A stretch of DNA of 64,000 bases from Actinomadura sp. J1-007 (lineage in GTDB: Bacteria > Actinomycetota > Actinomycetes > Streptosporangiales > Streptosporangiaceae): assembly GCF_009793335.1 (NCBI RefSeq), contig NZ_WING01000002.1, positions 1,488,001 to 1,552,000 on the forward strand. Reading direction: 5' to 3'. Of the stretch, positions 46,806-57,477 are shown piece by piece. The number at the start of each line of letters is the position of its first letter. Within the stretch, counting starts at the first letter, position 1. A model generated the notes under the pieces. That model searched no databases. It saw nothing but the letters and a program-made list of their open reading frames with translations, and was not told the origin of the DNA. The translations under genes and the position numbers were made by a program.

Positions 46806-47868
46806 TCAGGTGGCGAGGGCGGCGGGGTGGCGGGCCGGGACGCGGGGCGGGGCGGTGGGCGGAGGCCAGGTGATCAGGACGTGGCCCCAGGTGAGGCCCG
46901 CGCCGAAGCCGGCCAGCAGCACCAGCTCGCCCGGCTCGACGCCGCGGGTGCGCACGGCGCGGTCCAGCGCGTACGGCAGGCTCGCGGCGCCGATGTTGCC
47001 GACCTCGTGCCCGGCGATGGCGAGCTGGGACGGGTCCAGGCCCGCGTCCGCGGCGAGGGAGGCGACCAGCCGCGGGTTCGGCTGGTGCGGGACGACCAGC
47101 GCCAGGTCCGACGGCTTGATCCCGGCCGCGTCCGCCGCCTCGGCGACCAGCCGGGGAAGATGTCGGCGATGAAGTCGCGCACCGCGCGGCCGTCCATGTG
47201 GATGGTGTGCCCGAGCCCGGCCAGCGTGCCCGCGCTCGCGGGCGCGCGGCTGCCGCCCGCCGGGATGAGCACGTCGCCCGCGCGCGAGCCGTCCGACCCG
47301 AGCGCGACCGTCCCGATCCCGTACGGGGCGGGCGCCGGCCCGACCACCGCCGCCGAGGCGCCGTCGCCGAACAGCGCCGCGGTCGCCCGGTCCCGGCCGT
47401 TGAGGAACCTGGAGTAGACCTCCACGCCGATCACCAGCGCGTACGGGGACCCGCCGCGCTGGGTGGACAGCCAGCCGACCGCCGCCTGGAGCCCGTACAC
47501 GAACCCGGTGCAGGCGGCGGCGACGTCGAACGCGGCGGCCCGCCGCGCGCCGATCAGCGCCTGCACCCGGCACGCCGTGGACGGGCCGAGCTCGTCGGGG
47601 TGGAGGTGCCGAGGACGATCAGCCCGAGGTCGGCCGGCCGCAGCCCGGCCCGTTCCAGCGCGTCCCGGGCGGCCCCGGCGGCCAGGTCCGAGGCGGCCTG
47701 CCCGGCCGCCGCGACGTGCCGGTGCCGGATCCCGGTGCGCGCCTCGATCCAGCCCGGGTCCAGGCCCATCGCGCGCGAGAGGTCCTCGCTGCCGACGCGG
47801 CGGCCGGGCAGGTACGCCCCGGTCCCGCGGATCGCCCATCGCCGCCCGTCGAACGACTGCTCGGTCAT
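46806..47868 (-). CDS. 3-Oxoacyl-ACP synthase III family protein (two frameshifts)
   Basis: FabH-like thiolase-fold enzyme from ATG 47868. The catalytic triad is visible: Cys in VAAACTGFVYG, His in VVPHQPNPR, Asn in VGNIGAASLP. WIEARTGIRHRHVA and FGDGASAAVV are family hallmarks. Breaks near 47602 and 47156 are each repaired by one C, giving GTSTPDELGPSTACRVQAL and DIFPRLVAEAADAAG. About 354 residues. It condenses an acyl-CoA with malonyl-ACP, or acts as an acyltransferase in secondary metabolism. Divergent from the malonyltransferase-like gene, with no housekeeping fab genes around. Confidence 0.87.
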
Positions 47869-48008
47869 GCGTCGCTCCCCACCCCCCGGCGGCGCCGGCC
47901 GGCGCCCGGGGGTGCTCGTTCCCGTTCCCCGGCCCGCCGGGCCGGGGCGTGTGGCCGTCGGGCCTGGTCCGGCGCTGTATCGCCACGGATGGTTGCCAGA
48001 CCGATCCC

Positions 48009-48067
48009 TTGAGCGAATAATCCCATTTCATGACTTTTTATCCATAACGTTCGGTAAAGCGGGCTTT
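48009..48067. promoter_or_regulatory. AT-rich divergent promoter region of the acyl cluster
   Basis: The stretch 48003-48085 is far more AT-rich than its surroundings. It contains TTGAGC (48009-48014), TAACGT (near 48044) and an inverted repeat AAAGC-GG-GCTTT (48056-48067). It lies between KAS III (minus) and the malonyltransferase-like gene (plus), so it probably holds both promoters and an operator. Confidence 0.45.
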
Positions 48068-48112
48068 GTCGGTTAAGGAAAGTGAGCCTTCCGTCGAGGT
48101 AAGGAGACCCGC

Positions 48113-49332
48113 GTGCCCGTACCCGCCCCCTGGCCCCAGGACATCGGGCCCGACGACGCCTGCGCCTTCCTGTTCCCCGGGACGGGCTCGGCGGCACCCC
48201 CGACCTGCGGACGCTGACCGCGGCCGGGCCCGCGGCCCGCCGCCTCGCCGCCGACGTCGCCGACGCCGTCCAGGAGGGACTGCCGCCCGCCGCGCCCCCG
48301 CTGCGCGACCTGCTGCTGGAACGGCCCGCCCGCTACCGCGAGGCCGCCCGCGCGCCCGGCGTCGCCCAGCTCGCCTCCTACACCGCCTCGGTCGCCGTGG
48401 ACCGCGTCCTGCGCGCCTCCGGCGTCACCCCCGCGTACGCGGTCGGGCAGAGCTTCGGAGAGATCGCCGCCCTGGTCTGCGCCGGCGCGTTCACCGTCAC
48501 CGACGGCGCCCGCATGGCCGCCGCCCTGGTCGAGGTCCTCGCCCGCCGCGGCCGCGGCGGCGGCATGGGCCTGCTGGAGGCCGGCGAGGACGCCGCCCGC
48601 GACCGCATCCGCCGCGCCGCCGAACCCGACGTCGTCGTCGCCTGCCTCAACGCCCCCGCCGCCACCGTGATCAGCGGACCCGACGGCCCCCTCGAACACG
48701 TCCTGCGGACCGCCCGCGCCACCGGCGTGCGCGCCGTCCGCCTCGCCGTGCCCTACCTGGCGCACCACCCGGCGATGAGCGGCGCCGACGACGAGTGGTA
48801 CGAACTGATCCGCCCCCTCCCGCAGCGCCCCCTCGAACTGCCCGTGCACTCCCCGGTCCGCGGCCGCGCCTACCGCGACGACGACGACCTGCACCGCGCC
48901 CTCGCCGACTGCATCGTCAGACCCGTACGCCTCCCCGCCACCCTGCGCGCCGTCCGCGCCGCCGGCGCCACCGCGTTCGCCGAAGCGGGCGCCGGCGACG
49001 CGCTCTGCCAATGCGCCCGCCTCACCCTCCCCGGCACCCGCACCCTCGCACCCCTGCGCGCCCCCACCCGGGACCGTTCCCGGAGACTCTCAAACCCCGC
49101 CCACCGCACCCCCTCCGCCGCAGCCGCCCCGCTCACCGGCCCGGACGGCGATGGCAACGCTCACCACACCCCGCCCACCCCCGCGAACACCCCGACCGCC
49201 TCCCGGCCGGACCCTCGGACGGACGGCCCAGCGGACGGCCGCACGACCAGCCGCGCGGACGCCCACACGGGCCGCACCCCGGACGGCCAAGCGAACCGCG
49301 GCCCGGACCAACGCCTGAGGGGAGCATCGTGA
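48113..49332 (+). CDS. Acyltransferase, ACP S-malonyltransferase-like (frameshifted)
   Basis: GTG 48113 follows GTAAGGAG. The N-terminus CAFLFPGTG resembles FabD's FPGQG. The nucleophile elbow GQSFGEIAAL replaces the usual GHSLGE, with Ser conserved. The mid-domain NAPAATVISGP and AVPYLAHHPAMSGA (His region) match the AT fold. One missing G near 48180 is repaired to give GDGLGGTPDLRTL. The last 85 residues are Pro/Thr/Asp-rich, apparently a disordered tail. Without the tail it is about 320 residues. It loads malonyl or another acyl group; no ACP gene is visible nearby. It overlaps the next start (TGATG). Confidence 0.8.
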
Positions 49333-51437
49333 TGAACGGCCACACCCCCAACGCCCCCGAACCCGCAACCGGCCCCAGCGACGCCACCCCGCCACCGGAC
49401 GAGACAACGAACCGCCCACAGGACCGCCCACCGGCACAGACACCGGCTCAGGCACCGGACCGGGCACGGCAGGGGATAGCGCACAGGCCGACGGATCGGG
49501 GACCGGGCCTGCGACGGCCGGTGGCGGCGGCGGGGGCGCGCAGCGGCCGGCGGCGGGGCGGCGGATCCGGAATTGCTGGAGTTCGTGCGCGGGACGCGCT
49601 CGACGCCAAGACGCGGCTGCGCGTCGCCGACGCCGTCCCGCCCGGCTTCTTCTCCTACCCGGGCGGGCTCACCGCGCGCGAGCACCAGGCCCTCACCTAC
49701 GCCCGGCTGCGCCGCGCCGGGCTCGCCGCCCGCCCGCCCCGAACTGCTGGACGACCCGCCCGCCCTGTGCGCGCTGCTGGACCGCGCCGCAATCGCCGAC
49801 CCCGCCCTGTTCCACGTCATGCTGCTGCACTACACCCTCGCGCTCGGGCCGATCCTGCGGTTCGGCGCGGACCGGGAAGGGCCGCGCGAGGCACGGGACG
49901 CGCTGGAGACGATGGCCTCGTTCGGCACCCTGCTGATGACCGAGGCCGGACGCAGCAACAGCCACCTGTCGCCCCGCACCATCGCCCGCCACGACCCCGG
50001 GACCGGCGGGTTCGTCCTCACCACCCCCGACGCCGAGGCCGCCAAGTTCCCCACCAACACCGCGCACCCGCAGGTCCCCAAGACCGCCGCGGTGTACGCG
50101 ACGCTCGTCCACGGCGGCAGCGAACGCGGCGTGTTCGTGTTCGTGGTGCCGCTGCGCGGCGAGAACGGACGGATCCCGCAGGGCGTCCGGATCACCCCCG
50201 CGCCCGAGACCACCGGCCTCCAGGTCGACTACGCGGCCGTCCGGCTCGACGGCCTGTGGGTCCCCCGCGAGGCGTGGCTGCGCGACGGCGCCCGCATCGG
50301 CGAGGACGGCTCGTTCCACGACCCCGCCGGCGGCCCGGCGCAGCGCCTGACCCGCTCCATGGCCGTCGCGCCCGCGGTGTGGCGCGCCGTCGTCTCCGCC
50401 TCCGCCGCGATCACCCGCGCGTCCGCCGGCGTGCTGCTCGCCCACTCGACCGGCCGCACCACCCTCGGCCGCCTCGCGCCCCGCCGCCTGCTGACCGACT
50501 ACCGCAACCAGAACGAGGCGGTCCTCGGCGCGCTCGCCTCCGCGTACGCGCTGACCGCCGTCGCCGGACACGCCAAGTCCCGCCGCGCCGCCCCGCCGCC
50601 CGCGACCGGGACCGGCGGCCCCGCGACCGCGTGGGCGCCCTGGTCCGCCGTCGACCGCGACCTCGCGCTGCTCAAGGCCGCCGCCACCGCCCAGGCCCAC
50701 GACACCGTGTCCCGCTGCCGCACGCACAGCGGCGCGCCCGGCTTCGCCGCGACCGACCGGCTGAACGCCTACCGCGGCCTCGCCCACGCCTACACCAGCG
50801 CCGGCGGCGACAACGAGCTGATCCTGTTCGACACCGCCCGCGCCATGGCCGACCTGGACGGCTACCAGCCGCCCCCGCCCCCGCCCGCGGCCGGGCCGCC
50901 CGACGGCGGCGACCTCGCCTCGCCCCGCGTCTGGCTGCACCTGGCCCGCGACTGCGAACGCCGGATGCGCGACCGCCTGGCCGAACGCGTCGCCGCCGCC
51001 CGCGCCCGCGGCCACGACCCGTTCACCGCCTGGAACGACAACCTGGCCCTGGCCACCCGCACCGCTACCGCCTGCGCCGACCGCACCGTCCTGGAGATCC
51101 TCACCGCCGCCCACGACACCGGCCCCGCGCTCCTGCGCCCCGCCCTGCGCCTGCACGCCCTCGGCTGGCTGGACCGCCGCGCCGGGAACCTGCTGAACGA
51201 GGGCGTCGTCCCGCCCGGCGTCCTCGACGAGGTGTGGGCCCTGCGCCGCGCCGTCTGCGACGAGCTCACCCCCCACGCCGCCGCCCTGGCCGCCGCGTTC
51301 GAACTCCCCACCGACATCACCGCCGCCCCCACCGCCTTCCTCACCACCCCGCCCCCGACCCCTCTGGTGGTCCGTCCGGCAGCCCGTCCGCGGGCGATCC
51401 GTCCGCCGGCGGTCCGTTCGGCACGCCGCCCGCATGA
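49332..51437 (+). CDS. Acyl-CoA dehydrogenase/oxidase family protein (multiple frameshifts)
   Basis: ATG 49332 overlaps the preceding stop by one base. The first 70 residues are Pro/Thr-rich. The flavoprotein core reads PELLEFVRGDALDAKTRLRVADAV, ALDTMASFG-like ALETMASFGTLLMTEAGRSNSHLSP cut by short segments, then AAKFPTNTAHPQVPKTAAVYA, CRTHSGAPGFAATDRLNAYRGL and TSAGGDNELILFDTAR. These fit acyl-CoA oxidases (C-terminal EGGDN-like motif here AGGDN). Breaks near 49470, 49555, 49592, 49735 and 51355 disrupt the frame. Four fit single missing bases; the one near 49735 needs two missing or one extra base. About 702 residues if repaired. It probably alpha,beta-desaturates an acyl thioester made by its neighbours. 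Confidence 0.72.
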   Translation: MNGHTPNAPEPATGPSDATPPPDETTNRPQDRPPAQTPAQAPDRARQGIAHRPTDRGPGLRRPVAAAGARSGRRRGGGSGIAGVRARDALDAKTRLRVADAVPPGFFSYPGGLTAREHQALTYARLRRAGLAARPPRTAGRPARPVRAAGPRRNRRPRPVPRHAAALHPRARADPAVRRGPGRAARGTGRAGDDGLVRHPADDRGRTQQQPPVAPHHRPPRPRDRRVRPHHPRRRGRQVPHQHRAPAGPQDRRGVRDARPRRQRTRRVRVRGAAARRERTDPAGRPDHPRARDHRPPGRLRGRPARRPVGPPRGVAARRRPHRRGRLVPRPRRRPGAAPDPLHGRRARGVARRRLRLRRDHPRVRRRAARPLDRPHHPRPPRAPPPADRLPQPERGGPRRARLRVRADRRRRTRQVPPRRPAARDRDRRPRDRVGALVRRRPRPRAAQGRRHRPGPRHRVPLPHAQRRARLRRDRPAERLPRPRPRLHQRRRRQRADPVRHRPRHGRPGRLPAAPAPARGRAARRRRPRLAPRLAAPGPRLRTPDARPPGRTRRRRPRPRPRPVHRLERQPGPGHPHRYRLRRPHRPGDPHRRPRHRPRAPAPRPAPARPRLAGPPRREPAERGRRPARRPRRGVGPAPRRLRRAHPPRRRPGRRVRTPHRHHRRPHRLPHHPAPDPSGGPSGSPSAGDPSAGGPFGTPPA

Positions 51438-51751
51438 CGGCACCGGCGACGCGCCCCTGACCCCGGGGCCCGTCCCGGCTCGTCCTCGCCCGCCCCGGTG
51501 GCGCGTCCTGGCGAACGCCCCGGCCCCGCGACCGTCGTACGCGACCCGCCCCACGCAGCCCCCGAAGGCCCCTGGAAGGCCCTTCAAACGTCCGCCCCTG
51601 GGGGTATGTGGGGTGTTTTGCGCGGCGGAGCCGCACGCCACGCCCGTACTTTCACAAGGAGCTGGGGAACCAGTGCAAGATGGCTACCGTTCTCGTTACA
51701 GACCGCGCGGGCACAGGAGCCCGCTCGGAGGTCGATACGGAGGTAGACACA
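51438..51751. other. Gene-free gap before terD
   Basis: 314 nt. The left part continues the GC-rich style of the previous gene but in no supportable frame. The right part (51640-51750) should hold the terD promoter: TACTTT (51647-51652) is a possible -10 box, with no clear -35. Confidence 0.45.
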
Positions 51752-52327
51752 GTGGGAGTCAGTCTGAGCAAGGGCGGCAACGTCTCGTTGACCAAGGAGG
51801 CTCCCGGACTGACCGCGGTGGTGGTGGGTCTGGGCTGGGACGTGCGGACCACGACCGGAACGGACTTCGACCTGGACGCCAGCGCCCTGCTGTGCTCGGC
51901 GGAGAACAAGGTGCGGTCGGACCAGGACTTCGTGTTCTTCAACAACCTGAAGAGCCCCGACGGGTCCGTCGAGCACACCGGCGACAACCTCACCGGTGAG
52001 GGCGAGGGCGACGACGAGCAGATCAAGGTGAACCTCGCGACGGTCCCCGCCGACGTCGCCAAGATCGTGTTCCCGGTGTCGATCTACGACGCCGACGGCC
52101 GCCAGCAGAGCTTCGGCCAGGTCCGCAACGCGTTCATCCGCGTCGTCAACCAGGCCGACAACAGCGAGCTCGCCCGCTACGACCTGTCCGAGGACGCCTC
52201 GACCGAGACCGCCATGGTCTTCGGCGAGCTGTACCGCAACGGCGCGGAGTGGAAGTTCCGCGCGGTCGGCCAGGGCTACGCCTCGGGCCTGTCGGGCATC
52301 GCGTCCGACTTCGGGGTGAACGTCTGA
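51752..52327 (+). CDS. terD: TerD-family stress protein
   Basis: 191 residues from GTG 51752 ([18 protein letters not shown]), with ACGGAGGTAGAC upstream; 191 is the standard TerD length. Ca2+-site and core motifs: [57 protein letters not shown] and [21 protein letters not shown]. TerD proteins bind calcium and belong to tellurite/stress-associated membrane complexes. It is alone here with its own strong terminator. Confidence 0.94.
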   Translation: MGVSLSKGGNVSLTKEAPGLTAVVVGLGWDVRTTTGTDFDLDASALLCSAENKVRSDQDFVFFNNLKSPDGSVEHTGDNLTGEGEGDDEQIKVNLATVPADVAKIVFPVSIYDADGRQQSFGQVRNAFIRVVNQADNSELARYDLSEDASTETAMVFGELYRNGAEWKFRAVGQGYASGLSGIASDFGVNV

Positions 52328-52368
52328 CCGACCGGTCCCGCTCCGAGGACCGGTTCCGCAGACGGAAC

Positions 52369-52411
52369 GGGCGGGCGGCCCGCGCATGACGCGCGGGCCG
52401 CCCGCCCTTTT
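52369..52411 (+). terminator. Intrinsic terminator of terD
   Basis: A 17-bp perfect stem (52369-52385 with 52391-52407) around ATGAC is followed by four T residues, 42 nt past the terD stop. Confidence 0.88.
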
Positions 52412-52611
52412 CCGCACCCGCACCCGTTCGCCGTTCCCGTTCGCCGCCCGCGCGGCACGGCACCGCGTTCGTCCGCACGCCACCGCACCACGCCCGCGGG
52501 CCACCGCTCTGCGACCGCACGGCCTTGCACGACGTCCGCACGGCATTACTACGCGCCCTCGCGCCTCGCGCCTTGGCGCTTCGCTTGGCGCGGTCGGCGT
52601 CTCAGGTCGGA

Positions 52612-53036
52612 TCAGGGCAGGGGGACGACGGCGAGGGCCTCGACCTCGATGAGCAGGTCGTCGCGGACCAGCCGGGACACCTCCACCAGCGTGCTGGCCG
52701 GTTCGACGCCCCGCGGCAGCATCGCGTCGCGCACCGCGCGGACCACGCCGACCTGATCCGCGTCCCGCAGGAAGTAGCCCAGGCGGATCACGTGCTCCCA
52801 CCCGGCGGACGCGGCGTCCAGCGCGGCGCCGAGATTGGTGAACACCTGCCGCGTCTGCGCCTCCAGGTCTCCCGGGCCGACGAGCTCGCCGCGCCCGTCC
52901 AGCGCGATCTGGCCGCTGACGACGACGAGCCGTCCGGGAACGTCCACGGAGACGACATGGCTGTAGCCGGGCCGGGCGCGAGGCCCGGCGCGGCGATCCG
53001 GCGGACGCCGCCGCCGCGTGAGTGCTGGTCGGTCAT
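52612..53036 (-). CDS. RidA/YjgF-family protein (frameshifted)
   Basis: 141 residues after repair of one missing G near 52972, giving GPGYSHVVSVDVPGRLVVVSGQIALDGRGELVG. The trimeric RidA fold is evident: QTRQVFTNLGAALDAASAGWEHVIRLGYFLRD and PASTLVEVSRL. RidA members deaminate reactive enamine/imine intermediates, though some lack the key Arg; here an Arg is at the LEVEALAV-like end only if aligned loosely. Starts at ATG 53036. Confidence 0.85.
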
Positions 53037-53124
53037 GTGATCAACGTAGCGCCGGACACGGACGGCCAGATCATCCGGCCGGCACGGGACGGCTCGTTCA
53101 TCCCGCCCGCGTGGAACGGCCCGG

Positions 53125-53745
53125 TCATCCGGTCGGCGCGGGGCGGCGCGTCATGCACCACGCGTGCGGGCCGCCGTCGGGCACGTCCGCCTCGCCGGTG
53201 ACCTCGAACCCGTGGTGGGCGTAGAAGCGCACGTTGCGTTCGTCGGCGGTCTCCAGGTAGGCGGCGGACCCCTCCGCGTCGGCCTCGGCCAGCCCCGGGC
53301 GCAGGACCGCGGCGCCGAGGCCCCGGCCCTGATGCTCGGGACGCACCCCGATCGTCGCCAGGAACCAGCTCGGCGCGGACGGCCGGTACGGCGCGACGGC
53401 CTGCTCGGCGGCGACCGCGTGCGCCGCCCGGTCGCCGTAGTAGGCGTCCAGCTCCGGCGCGGTGAACAACTCGGCCGGAACGCGCGTCGCAGGCGTCGTC
53501 CACACCGCGACGGCGGCGATCCCGTCCGGCGCGCCGGGGGACTCGGCGACCCAGACGCGGCCGTAGGGCAGGCCGATCCGTTCGGTGAAGTAGAGCTGGA
53601 GGCAGCGAACGCGGTTGGTGTGGCCGTCGGCCGCGACGGTCCAGCGCATCCACGGGTAGTCGTGGAACGCGGCGGCGAGCGTGTCGGCGATGGCGGGCAG
53701 GTCGTCCGGGGTGGCGAGCCGTACGGCGGAGTCGTTCTCGATCAT
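53125..53745 (-). CDS. GNAT-family N-acetyltransferase
   Basis: 206 residues from ATG 53745 (MIENDSAVRLATPDDLPAIA). The acetyl-CoA loop is IGVRPEHQGRGLGAAVL, followed by YLETADERNVRFYAHHGFEVTGE. It resembles the common actinomycete GNAT group with a FTERIGLPYGR-type middle. TACCCT (53754-53759) is 8 nt upstream of the start, so expression may be leaderless. Substrate unknown. It precedes the RidA gene on the same strand by 88 nt. Confidence 0.88.
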   Translation of the reverse strand: MIENDSAVRLATPDDLPAIADTLAAAFHDYPWMRWTVAADGHTNRVRCLQLYFTERIGLPYGRVWVAESPGAPDGIAAVAVWTTPATRVPAELFTAPELDAYYGDRAAHAVAAEQAVAPYRPSAPSWFLATIGVRPEHQGRGLGAAVLRPGLAEADAEGSAAYLETADERNVRFYAHHGFEVTGEADVPDGGPHAWCMTRRPAPTG

Positions 53746-53865
53746 CGATGGCCAGGGTATGCACACCCGCCCACCCCACGCCAACACGCTCCCTCCCCGG
53801 ACACCGCCCCTCGTCAACGTCACGCGCTCGCAGTCACCCACGGGTCGCCGCCCCTCGGCCGCAGC

Positions 53866-53893
53866 CCCTCGGCCACCGGCCCTCGGCCACCGG
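53866..53893. repeat. 14-bp tandem duplication in the GNAT-FadD gap
   Basis: CCCTCGGCCACCGG occurs twice in tandem. The whole 284-nt gap (53746-54029) is low-complexity, with CCGTCACCGG also repeated near 53930-53970. Confidence 0.7.
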
Positions 53894-54029
53894 CCTTCGG
53901 TGCTCGCCCTTCAACCGCCGCGCCCCGGCACCGTCACCGGGTTACCGCTGTCCCGGGCACCGTCACCGGGACGCCGCGGCCCCCCAGGTGTCGCCGCTGG
54001 CGCTGGCGGCGATGGGGGCGGGGGTGGGG

Positions 54030-55858
54030 TCAGGTGAGGAGTTCGGTGCGCAGGCGGGTCTTCAGGAGTTTGCCGCTCGGGTTGCGCGGCAGCTCCTCGT
54101 CGCGGAACCACAGGTGGGCGGGGACCTTGAACGCGGCGATCCGCTCGGCGAGGAACGCGCGCAGCCCGTCCGGCCCGGCCGCCGCGCCGGGGCGCAGGCG
54201 GACGACGGCGCCGACCTCCTCGCCCAGCACCTCGTGCGGGACGCCGATGACCGCGCAGTCCAGCACGTCCGGATGCTCGTAGAGGGCCGCCTCGACCTCG
54301 GCGCAGTAGACGTTCTCGCCGCCGCGGATCAGCATGTCCTTGGCCCGGTCGACGATGTAGACGAACCCGTCGGCGTCCACCCGCGCCAGGTCCCCGCTGC
54401 GGAACCAGCCGTCCCGGAACGCCCGCGCGGTCGCCTCCGGATTGTTCCAGTAGCCCTTGATGACGTTCGGCCCTTGATCAGCAGCTCGCCGACCTCCCCG
54501 GCGGGCAACTCGCCGCCGTCCGGGCCGACGACCCGCACGTCGCAGACCGCGACGGGCGGGCCCACGCTGTCGGGACGCTCCAGGTAGTTGACCCCCGCGT
54601 TGTAGGTGGTGACCGAGGAGGTCTCGGTGAGCCCGTAGCCGTTGCCGGCCACCCGCTCCGGCAGCCGCTCGGTGATCGTGCCGAGCAGCCTCGGCGGCGC
54701 GGGCGCGCCGCCGTAGCTGACGCCGGTGAGGCTGGAGGTGTCGTACTCGGCGAACCGCGGATGGGTGAGCGCCTGCCACGCCATGCTCGGCACGCCGCCG
54801 AACGAGGTGACCCGCTCGCGCTGGATCAGCTCCAGGGCCCGTTCGGCGTCCCACTTGCGCATCAGCACGATCGTGCCGCCCTGCAAGGCGCTGGACACCA
54901 GCGCCGAGTGGCAGCCGGTGGCGTGGAAGAACGGCACGCTGAGCAACGTGACCCGCCGCGCCGCCGCCGCTGCCCGCTCCGGATCGCCGCCCGCCCGCAC
55001 GTCCGCCGACACCAGCCCGTAGGCGAGGCTGACCGGGTTGGTGGTGATGTTGCGATGGGTGCCCAGCGCCCCCTTGGCGCGCCCCGTCGTACCGGAGGTG
55101 TAGAAGATCGTGGCGTCGTCGTCCGGCTCCAACGGCACGTCCGGCAGGACCGGCTCGCCCCCCGCCCGGACGTCCCCGAGCACGTCCTCGTAGGCGTCCA
55201 CACCCGCAGGCCCCGCTTTGCCCTTCCCCGGACGCGCGTCCGCCGCTCCGCGGCCCGCGTCCGCCGGTCCGCTGCCCGCGCCGCCCGTCCGCGCTGCTTC
55301 GGTGCCCGCGCCGGCCGCTCCGCCGCCCGCACCCGGCGGTGCGGCGTTGGCGCCGGCCGGTTCGCCGCGCACGACGATGACCGGGATGCCGAGGCCGGGA
55401 AGCGCCGCCGCGAGGCGTTCCGCGCGCTCGGCGTCGGCGACCAGGACCCTGGCGCCGCTGTCGCGCAGCCCGTACTCCAGTTCGGCGGCGCTCCACCAGG
55501 CGTTGAGCGGCACCGCCACCGCGCCCGCGACGGCCGCGCCGAAGAACGCCACCGGCCACTCCGGATAGTTGCGCATCGCGATCGCGACCCGGTCGCCCTT
55601 GACGATCCCGTACCGCTCGACCAGCGCACGGGCGAACGCGGCGGCCTGCGCGAAATGCTCGGCGAACGACACCCGCTCGCCCTCGTACACGAGGAACGGC
55701 GCGTCCCCGTACCCGGCCGACTGCTCCAGGACGGCCCGCAGTGTGGGCGGGGCGTGCTTCCAGACGCGGGTCCGCACCCCGCGCACGTCGATCTCGTCCA
55801 TCTCGAAGGGCAGGCCGGGCGCGGTGATCGCGGCCCGGACCTCGGCGACGCTCCGCAT
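54030..55858 (-). CDS. Acyl-CoA synthetase, AMP-binding (FadD-like, frameshifted)
   Basis: Starts at ATG 55858 with GGAGGT upstream. Motifs: [12 protein letters not shown] (phosphate loop), [39 protein letters not shown] and [11 protein letters not shown] with the catalytic Lys. One missing base near 54472 is repaired, giving [16 protein letters not shown] Gly/Ala/Arg-rich insert of about 55 residues (from [11 protein letters not shown] to [13 protein letters not shown]) sits between the first subdomains. About 610 residues. It activates a fatty or aromatic acid as its CoA ester; chain length is not predictable. Confidence 0.9.
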
Positions 55859-56532
55859 GCGCACCTCCGGCGATCCCGGCGGCGCCGCGCTCCCGCGCCC
55901 GTACACCGAACGAGGTTCGGCCCGCCCTGCCCGAATCTACGATCCCTCCGGATCCCCGGTCAACGCCCACCCACCACTCGCCTCGGTGGTTTCCGCGGTT
56001 CCCTCCTACCCCGCTGCACCGTTGTCCGTGGGGTCCTTGTGCCTCCCGCGCGCGCTTCGCCGCCCCTGCTCCTTTGCCCGCCGCCCGCATTCTTGCCCTG
56101 CGCCGCGTCCGCCCGGTGGGGTCCGCCTGGTGCGTCCATCCGTGCGGCGCTCCGACGGCGCGCGCTCGGGGTGCGTCCCCGCTGGCCGCGTCCGTCCGGA
56201 TCCGGTGCGGCGCTCTGGGCCGTCCTGGCGGGACTCTCTTCCGTCTGCGGCGCCCCTGCGCGGGGCGCGCTGCGGGTCCGCTCCGGCACGTTCTGGTGGC
56301 GCGTGCTTTCGACGCGTTCCTCGGGTGTGAGGGGGGCACCGCCGGGCCTGCGGGAGCAGGCCGCGAGGCGGGCGCGCGCTCCGGCTGCGTCCCTGCGGTG
56401 CGTCCCTGCGGTGCGTCCCTGCGGTGGGTCGCTGCGGTGGGGCGCTGCGGTGGGGCGCTCAGCCGTGCGCGGATGGGGCGGGGCCGGGCGCGCGCGTTCC
56501 CGTTGGAGATCGCGACCTGCGACAATGGGGGC
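55859..56532. other. Gene-free gap with degenerate repeats
   Basis: 674 nt between FadD and the HAD gene. Frames exist but none has credible protein character. The right half holds the 13-bp tandem array and many CGGTGCGTCC-like fragments. GACAAT (56521-56526) lies 6 nt before the HAD gene's ATG and may be its leaderless -10 box. Confidence 0.55.
56386..56460. repeat. 13-bp tandem repeat array
   Basis: TGCGTCCCTGCGG occurs three times exactly (56386-56424), followed by two diverged copies, TGGGTCGCTGCGG and TGGGGCGCTGCGG, and a partial sixth. Confidence 0.85.
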
Positions 56533-57318
56533 ATGACGGAGCGCAAGCCGATCGAGTACTGGCTGTCGGACATGGACGGGGTGCTGGTCCACGAGGGCCG
56601 GCCCGTCCCCGGCGCCGACGAGTTCATCCGGCGGCTGTCGGCGTCCGGGCGGCCGTTCCTGGTGCTGACCAACAACTCCATCTACACCCGCCGCGACCTG
56701 TCGGCGCGGCTGGGCCAGCTCGGCCTGGACGTCCCCGCCGAGGCGATCTGGACCTCCGCGCTCGCGGCGGCGCGGTTCCTGGCCGACCAGCGGCCGGAGG
56801 GCACGGCGTACGTGATCGGGGAGGCCGGCCTGACCACCGCGCTGCACGAGGCCGACTACGTGCTGACCGACCTGAACCCCGACTACGTGGTCCTCGGCGA
56901 GACCCGCACCTACAGCTTCTCGTCCATCACCCGCGCGATCCGGCTGATCGAACGCGGCGCCCGGTTCGTCGCGACCAACCCCGACCCGATCGGCCCGTCC
57001 CCCGAAGGGTCCCTGCCCGCCTGCGGCGCGGTCGCCGCGATGATCACCCGGGCGACCGGCGTGGAACCGTACTTCGTCGGCAAGCCCAACCCGCTGATGA
57101 TGCGCACCGCGCTCAACCGCGTCGGCGGCCACAGCGAGAGCACCGCCATGATCGGCGACCGCATGGACACCGACATCGTCGCGGGCGTCGAGGCCGGGCT
57201 GGAGACGATCCTGGTCCTCAGCGGCGTCACCCGCAAGGACGAGGTCGAACGCTTCCCGTTCCGCCCCTCCCACGTGGTCCCGTCCATCGCCGACGTGATC
57301 GACATGATCGACCCCTGA
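56533..57318 (+). CDS. HAD-IIA family sugar-phosphate hydrolase (NagD-like)
   Basis: 261 residues from ATG 56533. HAD motif I is LSDMDGVL (D-x-D), motif II LTNNS, motif III Lys in VGKPNPLMM, and motif [14 protein letters not shown]. The C2a cap between LTNNS and [10 protein letters not shown] is the NagD type. It hydrolyses a sugar phosphate or nucleotide monophosphate. GACAAT 6 nt upstream suggests a leaderless mRNA. Confidence 0.92.
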   Translation: MTERKPIEYWLSDMDGVLVHEGRPVPGADEFIRRLSASGRPFLVLTNNSIYTRRDLSARLGQLGLDVPAEAIWTSALAAARFLADQRPEGTAYVIGEAGLTTALHEADYVLTDLNPDYVVLGETRTYSFSSITRAIRLIERGARFVATNPDPIGPSPEGSLPACGAVAAMITRATGVEPYFVGKPNPLMMRTALNRVGGHSESTAMIGDRMDTDIVAGVEAGLETILVLSGVTRKDEVERFPFRPSHVVPSIADVIDMIDP

Positions 57319-57477
57319 CGTCCCGTTCGCCGGTCCTGGTGCTTCCCTCTGTCGGCCGTTCGCCGTCCGTGCGCCCGCGTTCACCGTTCGCGCGATCGCG
57401 GGCGGCGCGAGGAACGGACGCCGGAACCGGCCGGGACTTGACGCGCGTTCCGCGAGGGACGGGACCGCGGGCGTTCA

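Noticed and set aside
48066-51437. A single 1123-codon open frame across the acyltransferase and acyl-CoA oxidase genes
   Set aside because: Only its pieces near 49332-49740 and the last 27 codons belong to the real gene; the rest is an alternative frame of Arg/Pro-rich sequence.
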